Positions 25,630 through 33,327 of a stretch of DNA of 64,000 bases are shown here, one piece after another (the stretch's first letter is position 1; each line of letters begins with the position of its first letter). The position numbers and the translations under genes are program-made. Location of the stretch: contig NZ_FTNI01000033.1 in assembly GCF_900156315.1 (NCBI RefSeq), positions 45,419-109,418 on the forward strand. The letters run 5' to 3'. The DNA comes from Microbispora rosea. GTDB lineage: Bacteria; Actinomycetota; Actinomycetes; Streptosporangiales; Streptosporangiaceae. Under the pieces are notes generated by a model. The model had not been told where the DNA came from, did no database searches, and was given only the letters and a program-made list of their open reading frames with translations.

Positions 25630-26469
25630 CTACAGCGACCTGAGGAAGGCCAGGCCGTCCACGGCGAGGGAGTCCTGGCTTGGTGCGAGCGGCCGCCAGA
25701 TGGAGGCCGCGGTGGCGATCGTCTGGTTGTGGGCGGTGAAGGATTCGATAACGAGGGGGCCCGCATAGCCCGCTTCATCCAGGGCCTGGGTGAAGGCGGG
25801 CCAGTCGAAGCGGTCGGCGCCTGGTGTGCCCCGATCCGTTCCGCAGACCTGCACGTGCGCGATCCGGCCCGCCGCGGCGCGTACGGCTCGCGCCGGATCC
25901 TTCTCCTCGATGTTCATGTGATAGACGTCGAGCGCCAGGCCGCATCCGCCGGGCAATGCCTCGAGAGCCTGCTCAACGGTGTTGAGCAGACTGGTCTCGT
26001 AGCGGTTGAGCGGCTCGACCGCGATCGCCACACCGCGCTCGCCGGCGTAGTCGACCACGGGTTCCAGGTTGTTCCGCAGCTCGGTGTAGATCGCCCGGCG
26101 CTCGTCGTTCGACATCCGCCAGGTCCTGCCGACGGAGGCGTAGGCGGGCCCGCCGATCACCGGAGAGCCCACGGCCGCCGCCACGTCCACGCAGTGCCGC
26201 AGGTAGTCCTGGGTCTCCTCGACGACCTCGGCCGTGGCCGCCACGAGCTCCCGCCCCGGCGGCATGACCAGCACCACCGATGCCTTCAGCCCGTGCTCGG
26301 CCAGCAGCGCCGCGGCCTTGTGAGGATCCCAGTCGCCGGGCCGCTCCACCGGCAGCTCGATGACGTCGAACCCCCAGGCCGCGACCCGGGGCACCAGGGA
26401 CGCGAGGTCGTCGTCCCTCAGCGGCGACACCCACACCCACGTGTTCACTCCGAGAGGGAACGCGCTCAC
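25630..26469 (-). CDS. Sugar epimerase/isomerase (xylose-isomerase-like TIM barrel)
   Basis: 279 residues. The barrel shows the metal ligands of the ketose 3-epimerase group: Glu in AVEPLNRYETSLLN, Asp in LALDVYHMNIEE, His in AHVQVCGTDRG, and Glu in LVIESF. Relatives interconvert D-ketoses such as psicose, tagatose or fructose, or sugar acids. It is the last gene of the sugar ABC operon; its GTG start overlaps the stop of the substrate-binding protein gene (GTGA), so it is translationally coupled and probably acts on the imported sugar. The exact sugar is unknown. Confidence 0.85.
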   Translation of the reverse strand: MSAFPLGVNTWVWVSPLRDDDLASLVPRVAAWGFDVIELPVERPGDWDPHKAAALLAEHGLKASVVLVMPPGRELVAATAEVVEETQDYLRHCVDVAAAVGSPVIGGPAYASVGRTWRMSNDERRAIYTELRNNLEPVVDYAGERGVAIAVEPLNRYETSLLNTVEQALEALPGGCGLALDVYHMNIEEKDPARAVRAAAGRIAHVQVCGTDRGTPGADRFDWPAFTQALDEAGYAGPLVIESFTAHNQTIATAASIWRPLAPSQDSLAVDGLAFLRSL

Positions 26470-27698
26470 CCCTTCTTACCGCCCCACTTCTCGGGGAATC
26501 CCGGCATGCCCTCACAGCCGCACAGCGCGTAGTGCAGCGGCGGCATGTTCGGCTGCAGGTACCGGTCGAGGGTCTCCGCCGTGATCTTGGGCTGCGGAAG
26601 GTTCCACACCTTCGGCACCTCCTCCCCCTTGAGGATCTTCAAGGCGGCGATGATCGGTGTGCGCCACTGGTAGGTGGGGTACGTGGGAGCGACGGCGGTA
26701 AGACCGTCGTCCTTCCACTTACGCAGGAAGTCCTGCTGGTCCTCACCGGTCATCGGCGGGACGGGCACGCCGGCGTCCTCGAACGCCTCAGCGACGGCCA
26801 CGGAGGTGGCTCCCGAGTCCATCCAGACGCCGTCGAGCTTGCCGTACCGCTGGATGTAGTCGTTGACGATGCCCTTGGCCTTGGCCGCGTCGCCGTCGGT
26901 GAACTCCACACCGACGACCTGGAGGCCGCTGGAGTCGAAGGCGGCCTTCGCCGCCGACCAGCGGGTCTCCAGCACATCCACCCCAGGGCTGATGCGCAGC
27001 GCCAGAATCTTCCCGCCCGCCGGCACCTTCTCCACGAGGAACTCGGCCGCGTCGGCACCGAACGCGTAGCCGCCGATCGGCTTGATGAACGTCACCGGGC
27101 AGTCGGTCTCCACGCCCCGGTCGAAGACGATGACCGGGACCTTGCCGCAGGCGCCCTTGACGGCTGGAGTGAGCGTCGCCGTGGTGTTGGGCGAGACGAT
27201 CAACGCATCGCAGCCCTTGGCCTGCAGCTCGGCGATGTCAGAGATCTGCTTGTCGTCCTTGCCCTCGGCGTCGAGGGCGGTGAGCTCGGAAATCTCCTTG
27301 TGCAACGCCACCTCGGCCTGCATGGTCTTCCAGCCGACCTGCCGCCAGGGATTGTCGACCGCCGCGTTGGAGAAGCACAGGTGGTACGGCCCGTCCTTCT
27401 TCTTGTACTCGGCGGTGGACACCATCTGCGGCGCGATGGCCTGCTCCCAGGGCTTGTCCGCCGGTCCCTCCGCCGTCTGCGAGCGCATCGCGAGCTGAGC
27501 GTCGTAGTCGGCCTGGACGAAGAACTTGGACTGCTCACCGGTTCCCGAGGCCGGCGCCGTCGAAGCGGCCGCGGGCGGCGCCGTGCCGGCGCCCGCGTCG
27601 GCGGCTGTGGTGGTGCTGGGCTTGTCGCTGGTACAGCCGCCGACGGCGAACACCGTCAGAGCCGCGGCGGCGAGGATGAGCGGTCTATGAAACCGCAT
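26466..27698 (-). CDS. Sugar ABC transporter substrate-binding lipoprotein
   Basis: 410 residues. The lipobox AVGGC gives lipidated Cys22. A Thr/Ala/Pro-rich spacer leads to a periplasmic-binding-protein type I fold (YHLCFSNAAVDNPWRQVGWK; GCDALIVSPNTTATLTP; WMDSGATSVAVAEAFEDAG), as in ribose/galactose/xylose binders (RbsB class). It presents sugar to the two permeases encoded upstream. AAAGGAG lies just before the ATG, and the start overlaps the end of the permease gene by 14 nt. The mature protein is about 60 residues longer than RbsB, mainly at the N-terminal side. Confidence 0.92.
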   Translation of the reverse strand: MRFHRPLILAAAALTVFAVGGCTSDKPSTTTAADAGAGTAPPAAASTAPASGTGEQSKFFVQADYDAQLAMRSQTAEGPADKPWEQAIAPQMVSTAEYKKKDGPYHLCFSNAAVDNPWRQVGWKTMQAEVALHKEISELTALDAEGKDDKQISDIAELQAKGCDALIVSPNTTATLTPAVKGACGKVPVIVFDRGVETDCPVTFIKPIGGYAFGADAAEFLVEKVPAGGKILALRISPGVDVLETRWSAAKAAFDSSGLQVVGVEFTDGDAAKAKGIVNDYIQRYGKLDGVWMDSGATSVAVAEAFEDAGVPVPPMTGEDQQDFLRKWKDDGLTAVAPTYPTYQWRTPIIAALKILKGEEVPKVWNLPQPKITAETLDRYLQPNMPPLHYALCGCEGMPGFPEKWGGKKG

Positions 27699-28626
27699 GG
27701 GCGTCTCCTTTTACTTTCGGGGCATCGAGGAAGGGAAGACGGATGGCTCCGGCCGCTACGGCGGCGATGAGGACGACGCCCTGCACGGTGAACTTCAGCG
27801 CCCCAGAGACGCCGTACAGGTTGAGCAGGGTGAACAGGGCCTCCAGGGTGAGCGCCCCGGCCATCGCGGCGATGACCGTGCCGCGACCGCCGCCCAGGAC
27901 GACGCCGCCCAGGACGACCGCGGTGATTGCCTGGAACTCCAGTCCCTGGCCGACCTGAGCGGACACTCCGGCGAACCCGCCGAGCAGGATTCCGGCCACT
28001 GCGGCGGACACGCCCGAGAGGGTGAAGGCGATGAGCCTCACCCGGGTTACCCGTACGCCGGACAGGGCGGCCGCGCGCTCGTTGTCGCCGATGGCGATGA
28101 GTGTCCTGCCGAAGTTCGCCCGCATCAGCAACACGGCCGCGACGGCGACGACCACGAGGGTGAGCACAGCCCATCCGGTCTGCCTGCCGAACATGCGGAA
28201 GGCTTGGGAGAGCGCGCCGCGCGGTGCGCCGCCCGTCCACAGGAAGACCGCGCCGGACAGCACGAGCATCATGCCGAGCGTGGTGATGAACGACGGCACG
28301 CGCAGGAGGGTCGTCACCGCACCGTTGACCAGACCGACGAACAGGCCGAGAACGATCAGCAGGGCCAGCACCGGCCAGGTCGCCGCCTCGTCCCCGTCGA
28401 TCAAGCGGGCGGCGACGACCACCTCGACGGTGACCAGCGATCCGACCGACAGGTCGAACTCTCCGGAGACGATCACCAGGTACTGCCCGGCGGCGAGGAT
28501 GACCAGGGGCGCGGCGCGCCTGACGAAGGAGAGGAACCCGGCGGGCTCGAGGAAGAACGGGTTGACGATCGCGATGGCGGCCAGCAGCACCGCCAGCACC
28601 GCGAGAATCGGCAGCGCACGCTTCAC
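27685..28626 (-). CDS. Sugar ABC transporter permease (RbsC class), second
   Basis: 313 residues, 8-10 helices. Typical RbsC-class blocks are present: LVILAAGQYLVIVSGEFDLSVG, VPSFITTLGMMLVLSGAVF, and AITAVVLGGVVLGGGRGTV near the end. The GTG at 28626 follows AAGGAGG and overlaps the previous permease's stop codon (GTGA). Pairs with the neighbouring permease to form the channel; the longer frame to 28941 is rejected. Confidence 0.92.
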   Translation of the reverse strand: MKRALPILAVLAVLLAAIAIVNPFFLEPAGFLSFVRRAAPLVILAAGQYLVIVSGEFDLSVGSLVTVEVVVAARLIDGDEAATWPVLALLIVLGLFVGLVNGAVTTLLRVPSFITTLGMMLVLSGAVFLWTGGAPRGALSQAFRMFGRQTGWAVLTLVVVAVAAVLLMRANFGRTLIAIGDNERAAALSGVRVTRVRLIAFTLSGVSAAVAGILLGGFAGVSAQVGQGLEFQAITAVVLGGVVLGGGRGTVIAAMAGALTLEALFTLLNLYGVSGALKFTVQGVVLIAAVAAGAIRLPFLDAPKVKGDAHAVS

Positions 28627-29621
28627 GTCCGCCTCCTTCCGATCAGGCCCGTACGCCGGGCGTAAACGGCAACGGCGACGACGATCACCACGCCCCGCAC
28701 GACGTCCTTGAAGAAGGAGTTCACTTCCAGCTGGTTGAACACGCTGTCCAGGACGGCGAGCAGCAGCACGCCGCCCACGGTGCCCGCGACTCCGCCTCTG
28801 CCCCCGGCCAGCGCGGCGCCGCCGAGGACGACGGCGGCGATGGACTCGAGGTCGTATCCACCGTCGGTGCCCACGGTCGGGGCTCCGGCGCCGAGCCTGC
28901 TGGCCAGCAGCAGTCCCGCGATGCCGGCACAGAGCGAACACAGCACGTGCGTGATGATGATCACCCGGTCGGTGCGGATGCCGGACAACCTGGCGACCTC
29001 GACGTCACCGCCGACGGCGTACACCCGGTAGCCGTATTTGGTCCGTCTGAGCAGGAACCAGGCGACGAGTGCGACCGCGGCCCAGAGCAACGCCGAGACG
29101 GGCACGGGGCCCAACCGGTCGTAGCCGAGGTGCTGGAAGGACTCCGGCACCCGGCCGGCCGGGCCGTCGTAGAGGTCGCCCAGGATTCCCTTGATGATCA
29201 GTGAGATGCCGAGTGTGGCGATGAACGCGTGCACGCGCAACTTGCTGATCATCAGACCGTTGACCAGCCCGACCAGTGCGCTCACTCCCATGACGGCGCC
29301 GACCGCGAGCACGATGTTGGAGTCCTGGCCCGCCATGGTCACCGCCGCGACCAGCGAGGCGAGGCTGATCAGATAGGCGACCGACAGGTCGAGGGATCCC
29401 GCCAGGATGGCCAGCGTCTGGCCTACCGCGACGATGCCGAGCGCCGCCGAGCGCTGCTGCACCCCGACGACGGTCTCCATCGTGAGGAACTGGCCACCGT
29501 CCACGGCTACCAGCGCCCAGCCCACGAGGATCACGCCGGCCAGTGCCAGGAAGACGACACTCGTGGGGTTCACCAGCGCCCCGAACCTGGCCCTGCCATC
29601 AGCGAGCACGTTCTGGGTCAT
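28623..29621 (-). CDS. Sugar ABC transporter permease (RbsC class), first
   Basis: 332 residues with about ten helices and the same class blocks: ALGIVAVGQTLAILAGSLDL, VHAFIATLGISLIIKGI, LESIAAVVLGGAALAGG. Two distinct permeases rather than one RbsC homodimer gene indicate a heterodimeric channel. The ATG overlaps the stop of the ATPase gene (ATGA). Confidence 0.92.
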   Translation of the reverse strand: MTQNVLADGRARFGALVNPTSVVFLALAGVILVGWALVAVDGGQFLTMETVVGVQQRSAALGIVAVGQTLAILAGSLDLSVAYLISLASLVAAVTMAGQDSNIVLAVGAVMGVSALVGLVNGLMISKLRVHAFIATLGISLIIKGILGDLYDGPAGRVPESFQHLGYDRLGPVPVSALLWAAVALVAWFLLRRTKYGYRVYAVGGDVEVARLSGIRTDRVIIITHVLCSLCAGIAGLLLASRLGAGAPTVGTDGGYDLESIAAVVLGGAALAGGRGGVAGTVGGVLLLAVLDSVFNQLEVNSFFKDVVRGVVIVVAVAVYARRTGLIGRRRT

Positions 29622-31063
29622 GAGGACACCTCACCCGCGGCCAGGCTCATGACGGCCTCCTCTGAGGATCCTGCGGGAAGGGTGCCCGCGATGCGGCCCT
29701 CCCGGAGCACGACGATGCGGTCGCTCATGCCGATCAGCTCGGGCAGCTCGGAGGAGATCATCATGATCGCGACGCCGTCTTCGGCCAGCTCGCGCATCAG
29801 GTCGTGGATGGCCGCCTTGGCGCCCACGTCGACCCCACGGGTGGGCTCGTCGAACAGGAGCACCTTCGGGGCGACGGTCATCCACTTGGCGAGCACGACC
29901 TTCTGCTGATTGCCGCCGGACAGATAGCGAACCTCCTGCTCCTCGCGGGGCGGCGTGAGCCGTACACGTTCCAGCAGTTCCCGCACCCCGCTGCGGCGAG
30001 CACCACGGCCCATCGCGCGGGTCACGAGAAGGGCGTTGTCGCGCACGGACTGGCGCAGGGCCAGGCCCTCGCTCTTGCGGTCCTCGGTCACCAGGCCGAC
30101 TCCGGCACGGATTCCCTCGCGGACCGAGCGCGGGCGCACCGGCGTCATCTCGCCCCGGGTGAACGGCTCGGCACCGAACAGGGCCTTGGCCAGCTCCGAT
30201 CGGCCGGATCCCTGAAGCCCGGCGATGCCGACGATCTCTCCCGCGTTCAGCTTCAGGTCGATGTCGTGCAGCCGGTCGTTGCCGCCGCCGGTGACCTGGA
30301 GCCGTGTCTCCCCGACCGAGGTGGAGCGTGGCGGGAAGTACCCGTTCAGATCGCGCCCGACCATGAGGCGGACCAGATCCTCGGAGGTGACGTCCTCGGT
30401 GGCGACCGTGGTGACCAGCCTGCCGTCCTTGATGACCGTCACGTGATCGCTGAGGTCGAACACCTCGCGCAGCCGGTGAGAGATGTAGAGCACGGCGATG
30501 CCTCGCTCCTGCAAGCGCCGCACCAGCCGGTAGAGCAGTTCGACCTCGTGCTCGGCGAGCGCGGCGGTGGGCTCGTCCATCACGACGATCCGGGCATCGA
30601 GCGACAGCGCCTTGACGATCTCCACGACCTGCTGCTGAGCGACCGACAGGCGCTTGACCAGCTGCCGGGGGCCGAAGGAGTCCTCACCCAGCTCGGCGAG
30701 CAGCCGGGCGGTCGCGGTGTCCATCGCGGTCCGGTCGACCAAGCCGCGCCGTATCGGTTCCCTGCCGAGGAAGACGTTCTCGGACACGGTCCGCTCGGGC
30801 AGCAGATTGAACTCCTGGTAGATGATCGCCACGCCGGCGCGCTGGGCCTCCAGCGGATGGCCGAACGATACGCGCCGGCCGTCGATCTCGATCGTTCCCT
30901 CGTCGTGTGCGTGCACTCCGGCGAGGATCTTCATGAGCGTGGACTTGCCCGCTCCGTTCTCCCCCACAATCGCGTGGACCTCGCCCGGCACGACCGCGAG
31001 GTCGACGCCGGATAACACCCGCACGCCGAAGAAGCTCTTGCCGATGCCCGTCATGGTCAGCAT
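29618..31063 (-). CDS. Sugar ABC transporter ATP-binding protein (RbsA/MglA class)
   Basis: 481 residues with two fused nucleotide-binding domains. The first has Walker A GENGAGKST, signature LSVAQQQ and Walker B VVMDEPTAAL. The second has the degenerate GLQGSGRSELAKAL in place of Walker A, signature LSGGNQQK and LLFDEPTRGVDVG. This arrangement is standard for RbsA/MglA/XylG. It is the first gene of the operon, transcribed from the promoter at 31248-31275. The start is 31063 or the Met three codons later. Confidence 0.93.
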   Translation of the reverse strand: MLTMTGIGKSFFGVRVLSGVDLAVVPGEVHAIVGENGAGKSTLMKILAGVHAHDEGTIEIDGRRVSFGHPLEAQRAGVAIIYQEFNLLPERTVSENVFLGREPIRRGLVDRTAMDTATARLLAELGEDSFGPRQLVKRLSVAQQQVVEIVKALSLDARIVVMDEPTAALAEHEVELLYRLVRRLQERGIAVLYISHRLREVFDLSDHVTVIKDGRLVTTVATEDVTSEDLVRLMVGRDLNGYFPPRSTSVGETRLQVTGGGNDRLHDIDLKLNAGEIVGIAGLQGSGRSELAKALFGAEPFTRGEMTPVRPRSVREGIRAGVGLVTEDRKSEGLALRQSVRDNALLVTRAMGRGARRSGVRELLERVRLTPPREEQEVRYLSGGNQQKVVLAKWMTVAPKVLLFDEPTRGVDVGAKAAIHDLMRELAEDGVAIMMISSELPELIGMSDRIVVLREGRIAGTLPAGSSEEAVMSLAAGEVSS

Positions 31064-31247
31064 CGGGCCTACTCCGCCGCGGGAACGGAAGACAGAAAAG
31101 CCCCGCGGATTCGCGTGGCGTGGTCACCCGGGGCTCTCTGGATTCTCGGCTCGGGCACGCCGTTAATACAGGTCATAAACTCGCTCCCGACCCGGCACCC
31201 CGTCTGCTTGTCAGAACTTTAGGTGCGCCGCTACATATCGCCGCGAG

Positions 31248-31275
31248 CGTATACATGACTTATGACTTTGGTCAA
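31248..31275 (-). promoter_or_regulatory. Sugar ABC operon promoter with tandem heptamers
   Basis: On the minus strand, TTGACC (31275-31270) and TATACG (31253-31248) are 16 bp apart. The spacer consists of two head-to-tail copies of the heptamer ATGACTT (plus-strand 31255-31261 and 31262-31268), a likely binding site for the divergent ROK regulator. Confidence 0.6.
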
Positions 31276-31329
31276 GCAAAAGACGCGTAGGGTAAAACAT
31301 AAGGAAACGTCGAGTAGTAAGGAGTGCCA

Positions 31330-32505
31330 GTGGCTCAGGGCATGCCCGGCGGGACCGGAGCGGGATCACTGCTCTCGATCCTGCGTGACGGGCGAGCGCG
31401 TACCCGCGCTGAGCTGGTCCAGCTCACTGGTCTGTCAAGAAGCGCGGTGTCCCAGCGGATTGACGCTCTGCTGCACCAGCGCTTGATCCTGCCCGCCGAG
31501 GACACGACTCCATCGGGCGGCAGGCCCGCCACCGCCTTCTCCTTCAACCGTGAGGCCCGCGTGGTGCTCGCCGCCGACCTCGGCGTCACCCACGCCAGGA
31601 TCGCCGCCAGCGACCTCGGTGGAGCGGTCCTGGCAGAACGTGCCGCCGACCTGCCCATCGACCGCGGACCTGAGCCGACGCTGAGCTGGGTTCTCGACAC
31701 CTTCCGCGAATTGCTCGCCGAGTGCGGTCACCCGGCGTCGGACGTCTGCGGAGTCGGCGTCGGCCTCCCCGGCCCCGTGGACCACGAAAGCGGCACGGCG
31801 GTCAACCCACCGATCATGCCGGGCTGGGACGGCTTCCCCGTACCCGGCTGGCTCGGCGAGCGGCTCGGCGTTCCGGTGCTCGTCGACAACGACGTGAACA
31901 TCATGGCGCTGGGCGAGCACTGGGCCGTCCACCCCGAGGTCGAGCATCTGATCTTCGTCAAGGCGGGCACCGGCATCGGCTGTGGCATCATCGCCGGACG
32001 CCGGCTGCATCGCGGCGCCCGAGGGGCTGCAGGGGATATCGGCCACATTCGCATACCCACCATCGACCAGGTGCAGTGCCGCTGCGGCTACATCGGCTGC
32101 CTGGAGGCCGTGGCCGGCGGCGCGGCTCTGGTCGCCCGCCTCCGCGACGCGGGGCTTGATGTCGCCGACGGCCGGGATGTCGTCCGCCTTACCAAGGAAG
32201 GCAATCCCCTGGCCATCCGCCTTGTCCGGCAGGGCGGCAGAGAGGTCGGCAGCGCGCTCGCCTCGATCGTCAACTTCTTCAACCCCACAATGATCGTGAT
32301 CGGCGGCGACCTGGTCGAAGCGGGCGATCACCTTTTGGCGGGCGTCCGCGAAATGGTCTACGGCCGCTCGTTGCCACTGGCCACCCAGAGTCTCAGCATC
32401 CGTGCCAGCGAGCTCGGTGACCGGGCGGGCGTTACCGGCGCCGCTGTCATGGTCATAGAGCGCATCCTGGATCCCAAGACCGTCGATCGGTCGGTTTCCA
32501 CATAA
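31330..32505 (+). CDS. ROK-family transcriptional regulator of the sugar ABC operon
   Basis: 391 residues. An N-terminal winged helix (RTRAELVQLTGLSRSAVSQR) is joined to a ROK sugar-kinase-like domain with GVGLPGPVD, VDNDVNIMALGEHW, the glycine-rich KAGTGIGCGIIAGRRLHRGA, and a complete zinc motif CRCGYIGCLE. ROK repressors of this type (XylR/NagC-like) sense a sugar or sugar phosphate. Divergent placement from the ABC operon makes autogenous and operon control likely. GTG 31330 is chosen because AAGGAG lies 5 nt upstream; GTG 31324 would touch that site. Confidence 0.92.
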   Translation: MAQGMPGGTGAGSLLSILRDGRARTRAELVQLTGLSRSAVSQRIDALLHQRLILPAEDTTPSGGRPATAFSFNREARVVLAADLGVTHARIAASDLGGAVLAERAADLPIDRGPEPTLSWVLDTFRELLAECGHPASDVCGVGVGLPGPVDHESGTAVNPPIMPGWDGFPVPGWLGERLGVPVLVDNDVNIMALGEHWAVHPEVEHLIFVKAGTGIGCGIIAGRRLHRGARGAAGDIGHIRIPTIDQVQCRCGYIGCLEAVAGGAALVARLRDAGLDVADGRDVVRLTKEGNPLAIRLVRQGGREVGSALASIVNFFNPTMIVIGGDLVEAGDHLLAGVREMVYGRSLPLATQSLSIRASELGDRAGVTGAAVMVIERILDPKTVDRSVST

Positions 32506-32538
32506 CTTCCGCCGAATCAAGGGTCTTCTATGAATATT

Positions 32539-32570
32539 GGGCCACCCCTACGGCGAGAAAGGGGTGGCCC
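32539..32570 (+). terminator. Terminator of the ROK gene
   Basis: GGGCCACCCCT (32539-32549) pairs perfectly with AGGGGTGGCCC (32560-32570), followed by GTTTCCTTTC, a classic rho-independent layout on the plus strand. Confidence 0.85.
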
Positions 32571-32596
32571 GTTTCCTTTCCGGTCCCGCCGCCGGC

Positions 32597-33238
32597 TCAG
32601 GACTGGTTGAACAGCGACAGCGTCAGCGTCGAGTGATACTCACCGGCGGCGACGTCGACCGGAGTGCGCAGGGCCAGATCGGCGTTGACCTCCGAAGTGC
32701 CGATCTCGTCCGCGGAGTTCGCGATCGACACGAGCAGCTCCTGGCCCTCCAGACCCACGGCGGGAGCGTCGCTGCCGTCGGAGATGACACTGGAGACCGG
32801 CTCACCGGCCGACACCGCCCCGGTTGAGGAGTCGGTCAGCAGGCGCGGCTTCCAGCCGAGGTATTCGGGGCCGATGGTCTTGGACGGGTCGTCGGCCGCG
32901 GTGAACTGGCCGGCCTGGCCGACGACCGCCCAGTACTCCCCATCGGGGATGTCCTCGGGGTTGCGGGTGTCGGACACCGTGACCGTCGGCAGGGTGCCGG
33001 TGAACTGGCGGGCGGCGGCGTCCGAGCCGTTCTCGGCGAGGGACACCCCGCTGTTGTCGGCGACCGTCATCGACAGCTGACCGGGCGTGGTGGTGGGCTC
33101 GATGTTCACCGACACGTCGATGCCGTCGCCGGAGCCGTCGCCGGGTCCGTCGGCCGCCATCGCGGGACCGACCACACCCGAAAGCGCCAGGCCGAGCACC
33201 GACACAGCCAGTATCCGGGTGGTTCTCTTGGTCTTCAC
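32597..33238 (-). CDS. Secreted WxL-like cell-surface protein
   Basis: 213 residues. The signal peptide ends VVGPAMAAD. The remainder is a predicted beta-sandwich: VNIEPTTTPGQLSMTVADN, LPTVTVSDTRNPEDIPDG, YLGWKPRLL, and a C-terminal AAGEYHSTLTLSLFNQS. The VTVSDTR block, the W-containing middle and the AGxYxxTLTxSL ending recall WxL-domain proteins that bind Gram-positive cell walls; the match is by eye and partial. GTG 33238 follows GGAG. It lies downstream of the large PQQ/cupredoxin gene on the same strand but beyond that gene's terminator. Function unknown; wall attachment or adhesion is the most likely guess. Confidence 0.65.
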   Translation of the reverse strand: MKTKRTTRILAVSVLGLALSGVVGPAMAADGPGDGSGDGIDVSVNIEPTTTPGQLSMTVADNSGVSLAENGSDAAARQFTGTLPTVTVSDTRNPEDIPDGEYWAVVGQAGQFTAADDPSKTIGPEYLGWKPRLLTDSSTGAVSAGEPVSSVISDGSDAPAVGLEGQELLVSIANSADEIGTSEVNADLALRTPVDVAAGEYHSTLTLSLFNQS

Positions 33239-33271
33239 GTGATGACTCCATCTTTTGGGAGGCATGGGGTG

Positions 33272-33305
33272 CGGGGCCGGCCGGCCAATCGTCCGGCCGG
33301 CCCCG
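33272..33305 (-). terminator. Terminator of the ThuA/PQQ gene
   Basis: GGGGCCGGCCGG (33273-33284) pairs with CCGGCCGGCCCC (33293-33304), with one more pair outside, 8-nt loop. It lies 23 bp after the stop codon. Confidence 0.75.
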
Positions 33306-33327
33306 GTCAGTGCTTTCAGTGCGGCGG

